The notes below the pieces were generated by a model, which worked only from the letters and a program-made list of their open reading frames with translations, was not told where the DNA came from and searched no databases. DNA of 64,000 nt from NCBI GenBank assembly GCA_022414725.1, contig CM039464.1:32038158-32102157 (forward strand), written 5' to 3'. Origin of the DNA: Microglena sp. YARC. Its lineage: Eukaryota > Chlorophyta > Chlorophyceae > Chlamydomonadales > Chlamydomonadaceae. The position numbers and the translations under genes were made by a program. This document shows positions 32,375-42,454 of the stretch, one piece after another; positions within the stretch are counted from its first letter, which is position 1; each line of letters begins with the position of its first letter.

Positions 32375-33034
32375 TGCCTCACCACTGATTCAACCTGGCA
32401 CATGACCTCCAATGCTGATTCCCTCATCAGAATCACAATGCTCCACCCACCAGTATCAGTACTCCCACCAGGCTCCTCCACACCAGTACTGTGCTATTAT
32501 ACTGGTACAGCTGTACTTCAAGGGAAAGGACTTGTAGTAACTCTGCTCAATGTGATTATTGTCCCCGTGCCAAATTCCTTCAACCTCATCAGTACACCAG
32601 CAATCATGGCATATGATGATGACATACAAATCCACACTGACTGCCATACTGCACAGATTGAGCTCCCATACCAGCAGGGGGATGGTCTGATCTGCTACAC
32701 CCCTGGCCTGGAGTGCCATGCATCATCGTCTGCAAGTGGACTGTATACCACCAGCTTGTATCACCCATCCCCTTCTGATCATCCAGACAATGATCTCCCT
32801 GGTGACCCATGGTACCTTGAGCCAGACACCATGGTCCACCATCTGGGACCAGCAGGCAAGTTCAGATGGGGACAGCGTTTCTCCATGACTCCTCCTCCTC
32901 CTCCCAATGGTTATGCACCACCTGCCCCTCCTCCTCCACCACCTGCTCCACCTCCTCCCCTCCTCCCCCTCCTGCCCCTCATCCTCCTCCTCCTGCCCCT
33001 CCTGCCCTTCCCCCTCCACCTCAAAGGAGACTAA
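32375..33034 (+). pseudogene. LTR element Copia-type protease-like remnant
   Basis: Directly after the TAG, and in the same frame, the sequence reads TTDSTWHMTSNADSL, followed by a GLVVTLLNVIIVPVPNSFNL segment. This resembles the Copia aspartic protease, where the catalytic triplet is D-S/T-G followed by HMT; here Gly is replaced by Thr. The order (zinc knuckle, then protease) is the Copia order. The frame ends in a Pro/Leu-rich repeat that overlaps the next frame. Whether it is active is doubtful. Confidence 0.6.
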
Positions 33035-34326
33035 GAAAGGACAGAATTCCCAGCCAGCTCATGACATGCTGGAACTGTGGTGGCTATGTTCACAGCTCTA
33101 CTCAGTACTCTAGTCCTGACACTGATCTTAAACATAGACCCCCTCAACAAACCCCCCACACAGCCCAAGAATCCACACCCCTAGGTTTCACCTCACAACG
33201 ACTAGCAGAAATCATTGCAGCTAAGCCCACTAGACAGTCCTTCACACCACCCCTAGGATCCCCAGCACCCCTTAACTGGCCTACAGTCCAAGATCTGCCA
33301 TCCACATGGACTGAATGCTGTATTGCAGCTGGTTTCACACCACCACCAACACTAACATCCCTGCCACCTAACCACCCCAGGAACACTAGATCAGCCTCAA
33401 GAAAGAGAGATGCTAGTGCCAAAACTGTTGTGGCCCACTTGACCAGGATACAAGCAACTTTGGCCGACATGTACCAACGTGTCTGTGTTACCTTACAAAC
33501 CACCTCAACATCTGCTCCCACCACCACCCAGCATACCCCACCACCCAGGCAGAACCTGTTCACCAACCACCCACCAGACGCTATCAGACCTGTTGGTATC
33601 ACAGATGTTTTCCCAAACTCATCATCACCATCCTCTGACTACGAATCTGATGATGTCACTAACAACAGTGCAACATGCAGGATCAGTTTCCAGAACCTTG
33701 TAGGAACCCAGGAAGGCCACTATCCCCTAGGAGAACTCATGAACATCATGGAGACAATTTGCCAACCATCAAACCTCCCTCCACAACTCCTGATCAACAT
33801 GTTTAGAGTACCTATGTACACTCTGATCACGGCCTTCTTTGACCAATACAGGCACCTCAGATCACTCCCCAATGCCATTTGGACAGCCTCAGACATGCCA
33901 AATCACCCATCCCACATCATCACACCACTCCACATTCACACCAAGGGTCTAGCCACACTGGTGTACCAATATGACACATGTTCACCACACATAAAGGACC
34001 AGCTCAAATGGACCATCTGCCTACAAGCAGCCCTAGTCAGTGCATACTCCCTAGCCATCCACAGGCAACCTGGTATCCTCCTGCACTCACACCTGATCAG
34101 AATAGATAATGAACCAAGCCCATTTCTCATCTACATTGATGAGATCATCCTCCCATGGAACCACCAGGACTACTTCATTCTCAACTCTTTTCCCCCCGAG
34201 TTCCACCCTGACCCCACTCCTGATTTATGGGATGACTTCCACCAGTGCATCACCAAAAGGCTCAAGAGAGATGGCTTCTATCAAGTACCCTACACTGCAG
34301 AGGACCCTGCAGACCCTGCTGAGTGA
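32866..34326 (+). CDS. LTR element long reading frame of unknown function
   Basis: This 486-residue frame overlaps the previous one at -1. The N-terminal Ser/Pro part is low complexity. A single zinc-knuckle-like CWNCGGYVHSSTQY (last Cys replaced by Tyr) lies near residue 68. From about residue 280 to the end the sequence looks globular, with regular hydrophobic spacing and an acidic C terminus. It occupies the place where integrase and reverse transcriptase would be, but I recognise neither. It could be a second gag-like or structural protein, or an acquired gene. The 1.4-kb frame is intact, which argues for recent selection or youth. Confidence 0.6.
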   Translation: MGTAFLHDSSSSSQWLCTTCPSSSTTCSTSSPPPPPAPHPPPPAPPALPPPPQRRLRKDRIPSQLMTCWNCGGYVHSSTQYSSPDTDLKHRPPQQTPHTAQESTPLGFTSQRLAEIIAAKPTRQSFTPPLGSPAPLNWPTVQDLPSTWTECCIAAGFTPPPTLTSLPPNHPRNTRSASRKRDASAKTVVAHLTRIQATLADMYQRVCVTLQTTSTSAPTTTQHTPPPRQNLFTNHPPDAIRPVGITDVFPNSSSPSSDYESDDVTNNSATCRISFQNLVGTQEGHYPLGELMNIMETICQPSNLPPQLLINMFRVPMYTLITAFFDQYRHLRSLPNAIWTASDMPNHPSHIITPLHIHTKGLATLVYQYDTCSPHIKDQLKWTICLQAALVSAYSLAIHRQPGILLHSHLIRIDNEPSPFLIYIDEIILPWNHQDYFILNSFPPEFHPDPTPDLWDDFHQCITKRLKRDGFYQVPYTAEDPADPAE

Positions 34327-34833
34327 ATTTGAATGCATTCCTGTCTCTCAAATCCCCTAGCTCGCCCCCAGCACAAAGCTTGCCTCCTATGATAGTCTCT
34401 CATCATGGGGAAGACTCACATGCCTTGTGCTCCTACCTTACTGCACCTGCTTCAGATACAAGAACATTCCCATAGATCCCTATTAGCCAAGTCCTCTGAT
34501 TGCCCTGATGTACCCTTCTGATTCCTGGCAGCTACACAGCTGAAATCCAGTGCCCTTACAGTTGACTAGACCTTTGGCTGCACCTTCCTGGCAGCTTCAC
34601 AGCTGGAATCCAGTCTTATTTAGATAATAGATAATTTCCTCTCCCTGAATGTACTTGCACATGTCCCCCTGAGACAAGTATCATTCCTTGATGAGCATCT
34701 GCCAGCCAGTCCTTATGTCTATTGTGCTTCCAATTGCACCAGCTATTTCTGTACACTCTAGCTTCCCCTTTTCTTGTGTACCTTATAATTCCAGGAATTC
34801 TTCTGAATGAAGAATACCAGGAATTGGGGGGGA

Positions 34834-35074
34834 TGTTATAGACCGGTTCTCCTGGTCCCGCTAGAGTGTCCTAGTGCGCCAGGCTTCCCGCCTGGTAGCT
34901 TCCGCTGTAGTGCCTCCGCCCGTTAGGGCCTGCACCCAGCGGCGTCAGTACCCTGTCGCCTTTCTCTTCTTATACCTGCCCTGTCGCCGGACATGGCATC
35001 TCGCATGTGTAAGCATACATTGCCGACAGTCCCTTCCCTGTGTCGTTTCAGTTATAACACTCCGGAAAGCTATA
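34834..35074 (+). repeat. 3' LTR
   Basis: Starts TGTTATAGACCGG right after the polypurine tract. It is colinear with the 5' LTR to GGAAAGCTATA, with an 8-bp deletion near GTACCCTGTCGCC and scattered substitutions. Confidence 0.85.
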
Positions 35075-35279
35075 GTAAATGCATCTCTCGGCTATCTTAT
35101 TATCTACTACTTACAGCAATGTTCGGTATGAAAACGGTAATACCACTCCTGACACCTCTACCTCACTTATTGGACATGCTATATTTATTGGACATTGTTG
35201 GCCCAAGACCGACACACTCCACACACACGGAGGGTGGGGGTCTTCCAACTCGGCGAGCAGCCAAATTGCTGGCTGAAGC

Positions 35280-35370
35280 TATGTAACCAAGTTCAAGACA
35301 GGCATGCTCCACCCACCCGGGGGGTGGGGGTCTTCCAACCATTGTCTAGCTGAGTAATGGGCATGACAAA
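35280..35370 (+). repeat. Short duplication GGGTGGGGGTCTTCCAAC
   Basis: Two copies of CTCCAC..AC.CGG..GGTGGGGGTCTTCCAAC at about 35217-35255 and 35305-35342. It is related in composition to the 3.8-kb repeat. Confidence 0.6.
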
Positions 35371-35654
35371 GTAAGAAACTAGGCAATGAAGCAAAGGAGC
35401 AATCCGATAACAAAATGATTCCTTTACATTACTTTTTGTGCAACCTGGTGCAACCCTGAGGTGGAAGACAGGGTACTACAAAAAAGGGTACTACAAGCAG
35501 CCTTTAATGCCAAATTAAAGTTTAAGAAGCAAAGGAGCTTAGCACAATTGATCACACTATCAAGTTTCGAATCATATAGTTCTCGAAGTGAACTCGTCCT
35601 AATGTTGAGGCATCCTATCATCAGTATTTATGCCCGTTGAAATCTTTGTATATA

Positions 35655-35807
35655 GCCCAGTGGATGAGTCGGGGAGCTGCCTAGAAGCTGCTGCTTGTAG
35701 CCGAAAAGAGAAGCTTACCCGTCCTCACTTTGAAGCATCCTATCATGGCTTTCATTTTCGGCTACCAGCAGCAGCTTCTAGACAGCTCCCTGACTCATCC
35801 ACTGGGC
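35655..35807. mobile_element. Foldback MITE
   Basis: Arms at 35655-35708 and 35755-35807 are inverted copies of about 53 bp: GCCCAGTGGATGAGTCGGGG, then GCTGCCTAGAAGCTGCTGCT, and the reverse. Relatives carrying the AGCTGCCTAGAAGCTGCT..CGTAG core occur at about 35910-35945, 53925-53955 and 60220-60255. Confidence 0.8.
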
Positions 35808-36010
35808 CGTAAAAAAAAAATTACCAGTCTCGATTACTAATGACGTCAGTGTCCAGTCCAGGTGCAATAGACTGCGTTTGGTTAGGCTGGGTAGGCAGGT
35901 AGGGGAGCTGCTGAGCTGCTGCTCGTAGCTGAAAAGAAAAGCTGTGCATCCTATGGCGAATCTGTATACACATATCTGATAGCATTCTGTACTCTAGAGT
36001 GTGGTATAGT

Positions 36011-36196
36011 TAGGGATCGGCATATCATATGATAGTGGCCAAAGGTGAGTTTGATATCATATGCTATGATACAAATTGCATCATTTGATATTGTTTTGAA
36101 ATGGTAACTTTAGCCCAGTCAGACTGCCGGCATCATATGATATCATTTGATGACATGATATCATGTGATAGCATATGATATCATCGCCGTTCCCTA
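36011..36196. mobile_element. hAT-like MITE with intact 8-bp target duplication
   Basis: This 186-bp element starts TAGGGATCGGC and ends GCCGTTCCCTA. It is flanked on both sides by the perfect 8-bp duplication GGTATAGT (36003-36010 and 36197-36204). The body is dense in CATATGAT palindromes. No coding capacity. Confidence 0.85.
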
Positions 36197-36204
36197 GGTA
36201 TAGT

Positions 36205-36777
36205 AGCTCGTATCCTATCCATATTAACTCTGCCCGCAGACAGCGTGCAGCCTGGAGGCTGATAGCCCATGAAATCAAACCAAACCAACTATGGTCGATG
36301 TGGGTACAGCATGCATGTTGGTCATGGTATATGTATCTATAACAGCAGATATGCTTATGATGGCATGTGTTAACTGTAACAGCATGCATGTTGATCATGG
36401 TGTTCAAATACTGCTCGTATCTGAAGTTTCCTTGGGTATCTGTGTTCAGCAGACAATAAGACCCAGATTAAGATCAAGAATGGGGCTGGGACCCCACTGG
36501 AAGAGTAGACTAAAATATAATTAGGGGAAACGACCGAGTTAGCCAAAGAACCATGTGATCATCCATTGCTAGACTCAGGTGACAATCCTTCTTTTTCTTC
36601 TTCGCCTAATCATCATCAAAGGGTGGTTTCAGACCTGGACAAGCCTTTCAACTGTCCACTCCACTTAGTATGCTCTCTGTTTCCCGTGGGTATCGCACGG
36701 GGGGACATGGAATTAGGAGACGGTGAGCAGCCCAGACTTAGCCGGTGAACAAGGTTGCAATCCAAGCCAAGCCAATC
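36205..36777. other. Downstream region of the flippase gene
   Basis: This is the 3' flank of the minus-strand ATPase gene. It contains a fragment shared with about 30035 (ACGGTGAGCAGCCC) and short AGCATGCATGTTG(A/G)TCATGG repeats (about 36307 and 36382). No gene seen. Confidence 0.4.
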
Positions 36778-39700
36778 CTAGGGCGAGTTCAGAGCAGCAG
36801 GTTCTGGGGCGGGTCCGGGGACCATGGACCCGCTTCCCTGGGAGGCAGCACCAGCATCCCTGCCATTACTTATTACAGGCACTGCTTCAGACCCTTCTCC
36901 TGTTCTGTGAGAATGCCCTGCTGAGGCGGTCAGCTTATCCAACACCGGGTTGCGAAGACCTCCATCATCCCTCTTCTTGTCCTTGTGTTTCGTGGCCACC
37001 TGGTTCTGGTTGTAGAATTTAGACTGGGGGTCGTACTCCGGGACATAGCCGGTGTGCTTCTTCTCCTCTCCCATCATGCGAAATACAACAGTTGCGTTGG
37101 TGTCCTCTGGAACATGGTGAACTGGTTGCGGCATCTGGGACAGGTTGCGGCCCTCCTTGCGTGCCAGCCACTGGATCTCACCGACGACCTCGTGGGGAGC
37201 TGGGGCAACCCACCTTCGCACGGCGCGATAGAAGAAATCGGGGAGTATAGCCATGACAGGCAGAAGCAAGCAGTACAGCCAGTAATGGGCAGAGCCCCCG
37301 ACTATGCCGATGAACAGGTGGTACAGATCAGCAGAGAGTCCTAGAGGGAAGATGCTAAAAAAGCAGAGGAACACCCACCAGATGGCCTGGCTGCCCCAGA
37401 TGGACAGGTGGTGGATCCAAGTCCACTGCTCTAAGATACTGATCACCTCCCAGTGAAGGGTGATGATGATAGTAGTGAAGAGCAGTACACCCGTGGCATA
37501 CATGGTAGAAGGGTGTCCTTGCTGGAACAGGATCATGTCAGATTGGTTGCCCACCAGGACGAAGGTGGTGAGCAGGAGGCATTGCATGAGTGAAGTGGCC
37601 AGCCAGCCCATGATTGCCCAGGCAGTGAAGTACTCATTCCTTTGGCCTTGTCCGTACAGCTGAGGGTACTGTATCCCGGCTGACTTGTCCACATCCTTGT
37701 CAAACATGCCGATGATGATGGGGGTGAGGGAGGTGAAGATGACGTTGAAGAGGGTCATGTACACGTCACTGTACATGTACTGTCCGCTGAAAAGCGTGAA
37801 GCCGTTGTAGCAGAAGAGGGTGACACCGAAGAGCATGTTCTTGTATAAGAAGAAGTTGATCATCCGGGTGATGCGCTTGTAGCTCCAACGACCGTGCACC
37901 ATTAGGAGCGGGGTGAGGTAGCGGAACTGGGCAATGGCGAAGTCAGAAGCCATCACAGCCTGTCGGCCCTCTTGGCCGCTGATACCCACACCAATATGAG
38001 CAGACTGTATCATGCCAACGTCGTTAGCACCGTCGCCAATGGCCAGCGTGACGTCCCCTTGCTTCTTCACTAAGCCAGTCACCTGGGCCTTCTGTAGGGG
38101 AGACACTCGGCAGCACAGCACAGCTTTGCACCTCTCAGCACAGCTGATAAAGAGCTTGGCCTGCTTGCCACTGAGGGCATAGGTCAGTGCCTTGCCGTCG
38201 ATGATGAGAGCACAGTCCATGGAGGCGGCCTCCCCCTGCATGTTGGCCGCTGCCAGGGTCAGCTGCTCCTCCACCCTGGTGTTAGCCAGCACCGACGCAC
38301 CATCAAGATCGCCTTCCAGCTCTAAGGCCTCCACGTCGGCAAAGTTGGCGGTGATGATGAACTGGCGCATCTCCTCAGTAATAAGACTGCAAGCGGTAGG
38401 GGGAAGTTAGCATCCACTTAAGTTGGGAATAGGAATTAGGGTTTAGAACAGGGTTTTTCTTAGGGTGCGATTCAGCGGAAAGTGCGATTTTTAGACTTAT
38501 TCATTTTGGCCTGGTGCGATTTCAGGTCGTTTTTGGCCCTTGCTCATCGCACCCAAATTTATAGTTTGACGACCAGGCCCTGGGTGAAATCGCACCACGC
38601 ATCTCTAGTTTCGCGTCTGCCTCCCCTAAGTCATCGCACCATGCATGAGCACCAAAGTCAGTTAGGGTTAGCATGTAACTGCAAGTTAGGGACTTAGGGC
38701 AAGGAAGGAGTCTTCTGGACGAGTCGTCTGTAAGTCTATAACAGCCCCGGTGTTCAACCTTTGCACCCCTTTTTGACGTCAACTGACGCCATGAGCACGA
38801 TTCACAAGCGCCAGAAGACGCTTCCTGTCGAAAAGTATTAGACCATCTCCAATTGGCTCAGCAAAAGGGGGCATCGTCATTGGGCGAGCCCGCCCTGGCC
38901 CTGCCCCCTGGCCCTTTGCTTGCCAAGCCCTGCCCCTGTGGACGACGATGTAGACGACGAGCTGACTATTGAGCATGTTATCGATGGAAAGAAGAAGCGC
39001 GAACAAAGAGATAAGGTGTGAGAGATTTCGCTTCGACTTCGATCGCTCAGCTCCCACAGTTGACAGTTCCCTTCGACTTCTCTTGCTTCCATAGCTTCGC
39101 ATCGACAGAGATTGCTTTGCTTCGCTATGACTTTTGCCTGCTTTGCTTCCATAGCGAGCTTCGACCTTGATCGCTTCCATAGCTTCGCCTTGCCTTTGCC
39201 TGTTTCCACGGTTCTGTTGCTCATGGCGCACCAGGGCTAGTGGGCTACTAAGAGATATAGGGAGCCCTAACTGACTAGCTGGCTGGGTGGGTTTTTGGTA
39301 GGTTGACAGGTATTTGGCAGATTGATTGGTTACTTTTGGGGCTGACTAGCTGACTGGCTTTCTGGGTTACTAAAAGACAAACTTTTTTTTGGTTGTCTAA
39401 CCAAGGGTAGTTCAAGCCCAGATAGCATGTGCGATGACCGCTATCTGTTTTGAAAGTTCTGGTTTGTTACACTTTGTGTTTTCTAGGTCACACTTTTTAA
39501 GCTGGTGCTATTGTGAGAGGCTGCAGCAGGACCAACAATAGCACCACAATCTCTAGTTTTGTAACAAGATCTGGCCAACAATAGCACCACATGATTCTAG
39601 TTTTGAAGTAATGTAATTCCTTAGGAAAAACCCTGGTTTAGAAGGGGGTAGGGTTTAGTGGTTTAGGTTTTGATTCAAAGGTTTAGGGTTCAGGTAGTTT

Positions 39701-42454
39701 CAGGGTTCAGGGTCTAGGTGGGTTTAGAGTACACTGAAGAGGAGGCCACCTCCCTCATACCTGCAAGCAAATCCAATGTTGATCGCTGTTTCAAGCTTTC
39801 AGATTTATGCATGCCATGTAAAACTGCCAGGTAAAATTGCCACGTAAAGCTACCAGGTAAAACAGCCCGGTAAAATTGCTGGGTAAAACTGCTAAGGAAA
39901 ACAGCCAGGTAAAACTGCTGGGTAAAACTGCCAGATGAAACTGCTATGTAAAACTGCTTACCGACTGGTGCAGTAGAGCACTGCCCCACAGTAGCTACTT
40001 GACCTGGCATACATAAATCTGAAAACAAAGACAAGAACAACTCCAGACCATCCTCATACCTGCAAGCAAATCCGATGTTGATCGCTGTTTCCAGCTTGTC
40101 TCCAGTCAACACCCACAACCGAATGCCGGCGTCAGCCATCTGCTTGATGCACTTGGACACCCCCTCTTGCAGCCGGTCTTCAATCGCAGTGCAGCCCAAG
40201 AGGCACAGGTTATGTTCCATCTCCTCAGAAAGTTCATCCATCTTAAGCTCTCGATCAGTCAATGCAGTCTTCGCCTGCTCCCACTGCACCTGCCACTTCT
40301 CGTACGAGGCAGAGTCAAGCTCCTTGTACGATAAACACAGCGTCCTCAGACCGGAGTTGCCATATTCCTCCATGTGGTCAAGCGTAGGCTTCTTCAGCTC
40401 CAGATTCAGGGGGTTCTTGTTGTCCAGACGTGCATAGATCACAGTGTCTGCTCCCTTGCAGAAGAGCAGGAGCTTGCCACGGCTATCTCTGACAATGACC
40501 GACATGCGCTTGCGAGTGGAGTTGAACTCCAACACGTTGAGCAGCTCGTACTCTACATCATGGGTGCCAGAAGCGGTCTTCTCGCGAACAGTCACGGTGG
40601 TGTTGGAGCGCTTGCAGAAGAAGAAGCCCATCACCTTTGCCGCCACTACCAGAGCAGCCTCATCCGGGGACTCTGCCTCGTACTTGATTTCATCCTCAAC
40701 AGCTGGCCCATCGGGGACCACGGTGTGGCACACAGCCAGCATTCGGAAGAACATCTCAATCTCAGGGGACCGCTCCTGCAAGGTCAGATGGGGGAGGCTG
40801 GTTAGCACTTACCTGGTCAGCACTTGGGTTCAGGTGGTTTAGGATTTAGGTGGTTTAGGTTATCGGTGGTTCATATTTAGGGTTTATGTGTGCGGTTAGG
40901 GTTCAGGTGGTTTATTTTTAGGGTATGTGTTTAGGGTTTAGGGTTGGGGATTAAGTTGAGGGTTTTGGTGGTTTAGGAAGACAAGTTCTGGGCAGCTTCC
41001 CCTACCTGCTTGGTCCAGGCTTGGTCCATCAGTTTCTTATCGTAGAAGTTAAAGAACTTCTCACGGTAGGGATCTGCAGCAGCAGTGTCAATTTCCTGCA
41101 GGATCTGGCCTCGTCTGTCAGCATTGGATCGCTCAATCTCAGTGATGCCAGCGCCGTAGCTGGTGCCAGCAATGGAGCATTTGAAGAAGTCCATCATGTT
41201 CATCGTCAGCGTGCCCGTCTTGTCACTGAGGACGGTTTTCACCATGCCCAGGTCCTCATTGAGGTTGGAGGTACGTGCAACTGCAGGCGTGTCGGTCTCT
41301 TTATGGTACATATCCCTGTCTTGGGCGATGAAGACCATGCTCTGAACGATCTTCACCATCTCAATGGACACGTAGAGTGAAATGGGGATGAGGTAGCCGT
41401 ATAGAATGAAGCCGGTGATGAAGTTTCCAACGCCAGTGGCCCCTGGTTTTTCTGGGTTGTACACCGTGCCAGTGTTTCCAGGGAGCATGTACCAGTGATC
41501 CTCGAAGTTTTTCTGCAGCCAGTCTGTGAAGAACACAGCGCCAGTCAGGCAGAAGCTGAAGAGGCAGGCAAACATGAACATGATGACATAGTCGACGCGG
41601 CGCTCAATGATGCTTCGCTTACTTGGGGCCTCTGTGGAGTTCATGAACACCTTGGTGTCATGGCCAGCATAGATGATGACCCCATAGATATGGGCAGTGT
41701 TCCTGAGGCTGCAACCTCGGAGAATGACGGCCGAGGGCTGGACGGCAACTTTGGGTCTGTTGGTCTGCTCTGGGGGTCCCACTAAGAGGTTCCCTGCAAA
41801 CTGGTACAGCTTGGTGTTGGGGGCCTCACACTCAATTGAGCCTTGGTACTTAGACAGGTCCTCTACAGAGAGGTCCTTGCACTCATCCAGGGACTTCTTG
41901 ATCTTCAGGTTGGTTTCACCATCTAGGTTCATGGTTTCCACATAGCAGGTGTTCTCAGGATCAGAGGAGCCCAGGAAGACCAGGTCAGCCGGAATGAACT
42001 CATCCTTCTTGCATCGGACAATTTGACCGGGGTACAGCCTCTTCCACACCACAGGCCTGAACTCGCCGGTCTCTGGGTCGAGTGCATCAGTCTCCTGGTG
42101 GTTGGTGGCTTGGTCACCTTTGTATCTCTTGTAGTCTTCAATTGCCTCCTTGACCATGGACACTCCCATGACGATGACCAAGGGGGTCCAGGTGGTCCAT
42201 GGTCGCACTGGGGAATAGACAGTTAGAGACAAAATGGCAACGAGTGTGAAGTAGACGTTAGCAATACGTCTATACTGCTCGAACAGCGCCTTGGGCCAGT
42301 AGGTCAGCAGCGTGTACTTCGTGGTGCGAGTGCTGTTCACATCATGCCCGAGGGTGCGCTCTGTGGCGTTCAACTGCACAACGCGAGTCTCCTCGACGAC
42401 TTTTCCCCCCCAGCATTTACCCAGCTTGATTCCTTTAATTCCCGTCTCGCCCAT
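36778..42454 (-). CDS. P4-type ATPase (phospholipid flippase), complete
   Basis: Three exons on the minus strand: 42454-41006, 40775-40060 and 38386-36778, with GT-AG introns of 230 and 1673 nt. They join to 1257 codons, a typical P4-ATPase length. Motifs in order: DGETNLK (actuator loop, residues 178-184), PISL (357-360, the P4 replacement for the ion-binding Pro-Glu in TM4), DKTGTLT (phosphorylated Asp, 411-417), YEAESPDEAAL and CKGAD (nucleotide binding), WVLTGDKLETAINIGFACS and GDGANDVGMIQ (hinge). About ten hydrophobic segments fit the family. It moves aminophospholipids to the cytosolic leaflet using ATP, usually with a CDC50 partner. Intron 1 and the edges of intron 2 are TTTAGGG-like, and intron 2 holds a hAT element. 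Transcribed divergently from adenylate kinase. Closest group by motif: plant ALA/yeast Drs2-Dnf; finer placement not possible here. Confidence 0.97.
38449..39635. mobile_element. Non-autonomous hAT element in flippase intron 2
   Basis: This 1187-bp element is bounded by CAGGGTTTTTCTTAGGG and its near-perfect inverse (CCTTAGGAAAAACCCTG). Both sides carry the perfect 8-bp target duplication GTTTAGAA (38441-38448 and 39636-39643), diagnostic of hAT insertion. Subterminal GGTGCGAT motifs on the left and GGTGCTATTG motifs on the right match the usual clustered transposase sites. No transposase is seen. The interior includes an exon-like 25-codon stretch (38941-39015) and a GCTTCCATAGCTTCG repeat (about 39045-39200). 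Confidence 0.88.
39644..40059 (-). repeat. Flippase intron 2: TTTAGGG-like tract, exon 2 edge copy and ~17-bp repeat
   Basis: 39644-39725 is GGTTTAGGG-like. 39755-39795 repeats the last ~35 bp of exon 2 and its GTATGAGG donor (on the plus strand CCTCATACCTGCAAGCAAAT, then CC.ATGTTGATCGCTGTTTC). Between them 39825-39960 is a tandem of GGTAAAACTGC(C/T) units. Confidence 0.85.
40776..41005 (-). repeat. Flippase intron 1: degenerate TTTAGGG repeats
   Basis: Plus-strand sequence is rich in GTTTAGG and TTTAGGGTTTAGGG-type words (40820-40975), like the plant/algal telomere motif but irregular. It is an interstitial tract, not a telomere. Confidence 0.7.

Larger units (their letters stand above)
30427..35074 (+). 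mobile_element. Non-autonomous LTR retroelement, 4.65 kb
   Basis: Two direct long terminal repeats (30427-30675 and 34834-35074) bound an interior with zinc-knuckle (CCHC) reading frames, a protease-like remnant and a long unknown reading frame. A polypurine tract (about 34826-34833, GGGGGGGA) abuts the 3' LTR, as in LTR elements. Flanks GTGAA (30422-30426) and GTAAA (35075-35079) may be a 5-bp target duplication with one mismatch. The LTRs differ by an 8-bp indel and a few substitutions, so the insertion is fairly young. I see no reverse transcriptase, RNase H or integrase motifs, and no typical TGG-starting primer site. It probably depends on enzymes from another element; the gag and protease-like parts look Copia-type. 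Confidence 0.85.

Noticed and set aside
34120..34170. YIDE in the long LTR-element frame as a reverse transcriptase YVDD box
   Set aside because: No other reverse transcriptase motifs surround it, and the second catalytic Asp is Glu; probably chance.
38779..39231. 150-codon minus-strand frame in the hAT element
   Set aside because: Translation of a GCTTCCATAGCTTCG-type repeat; no transposase motif.
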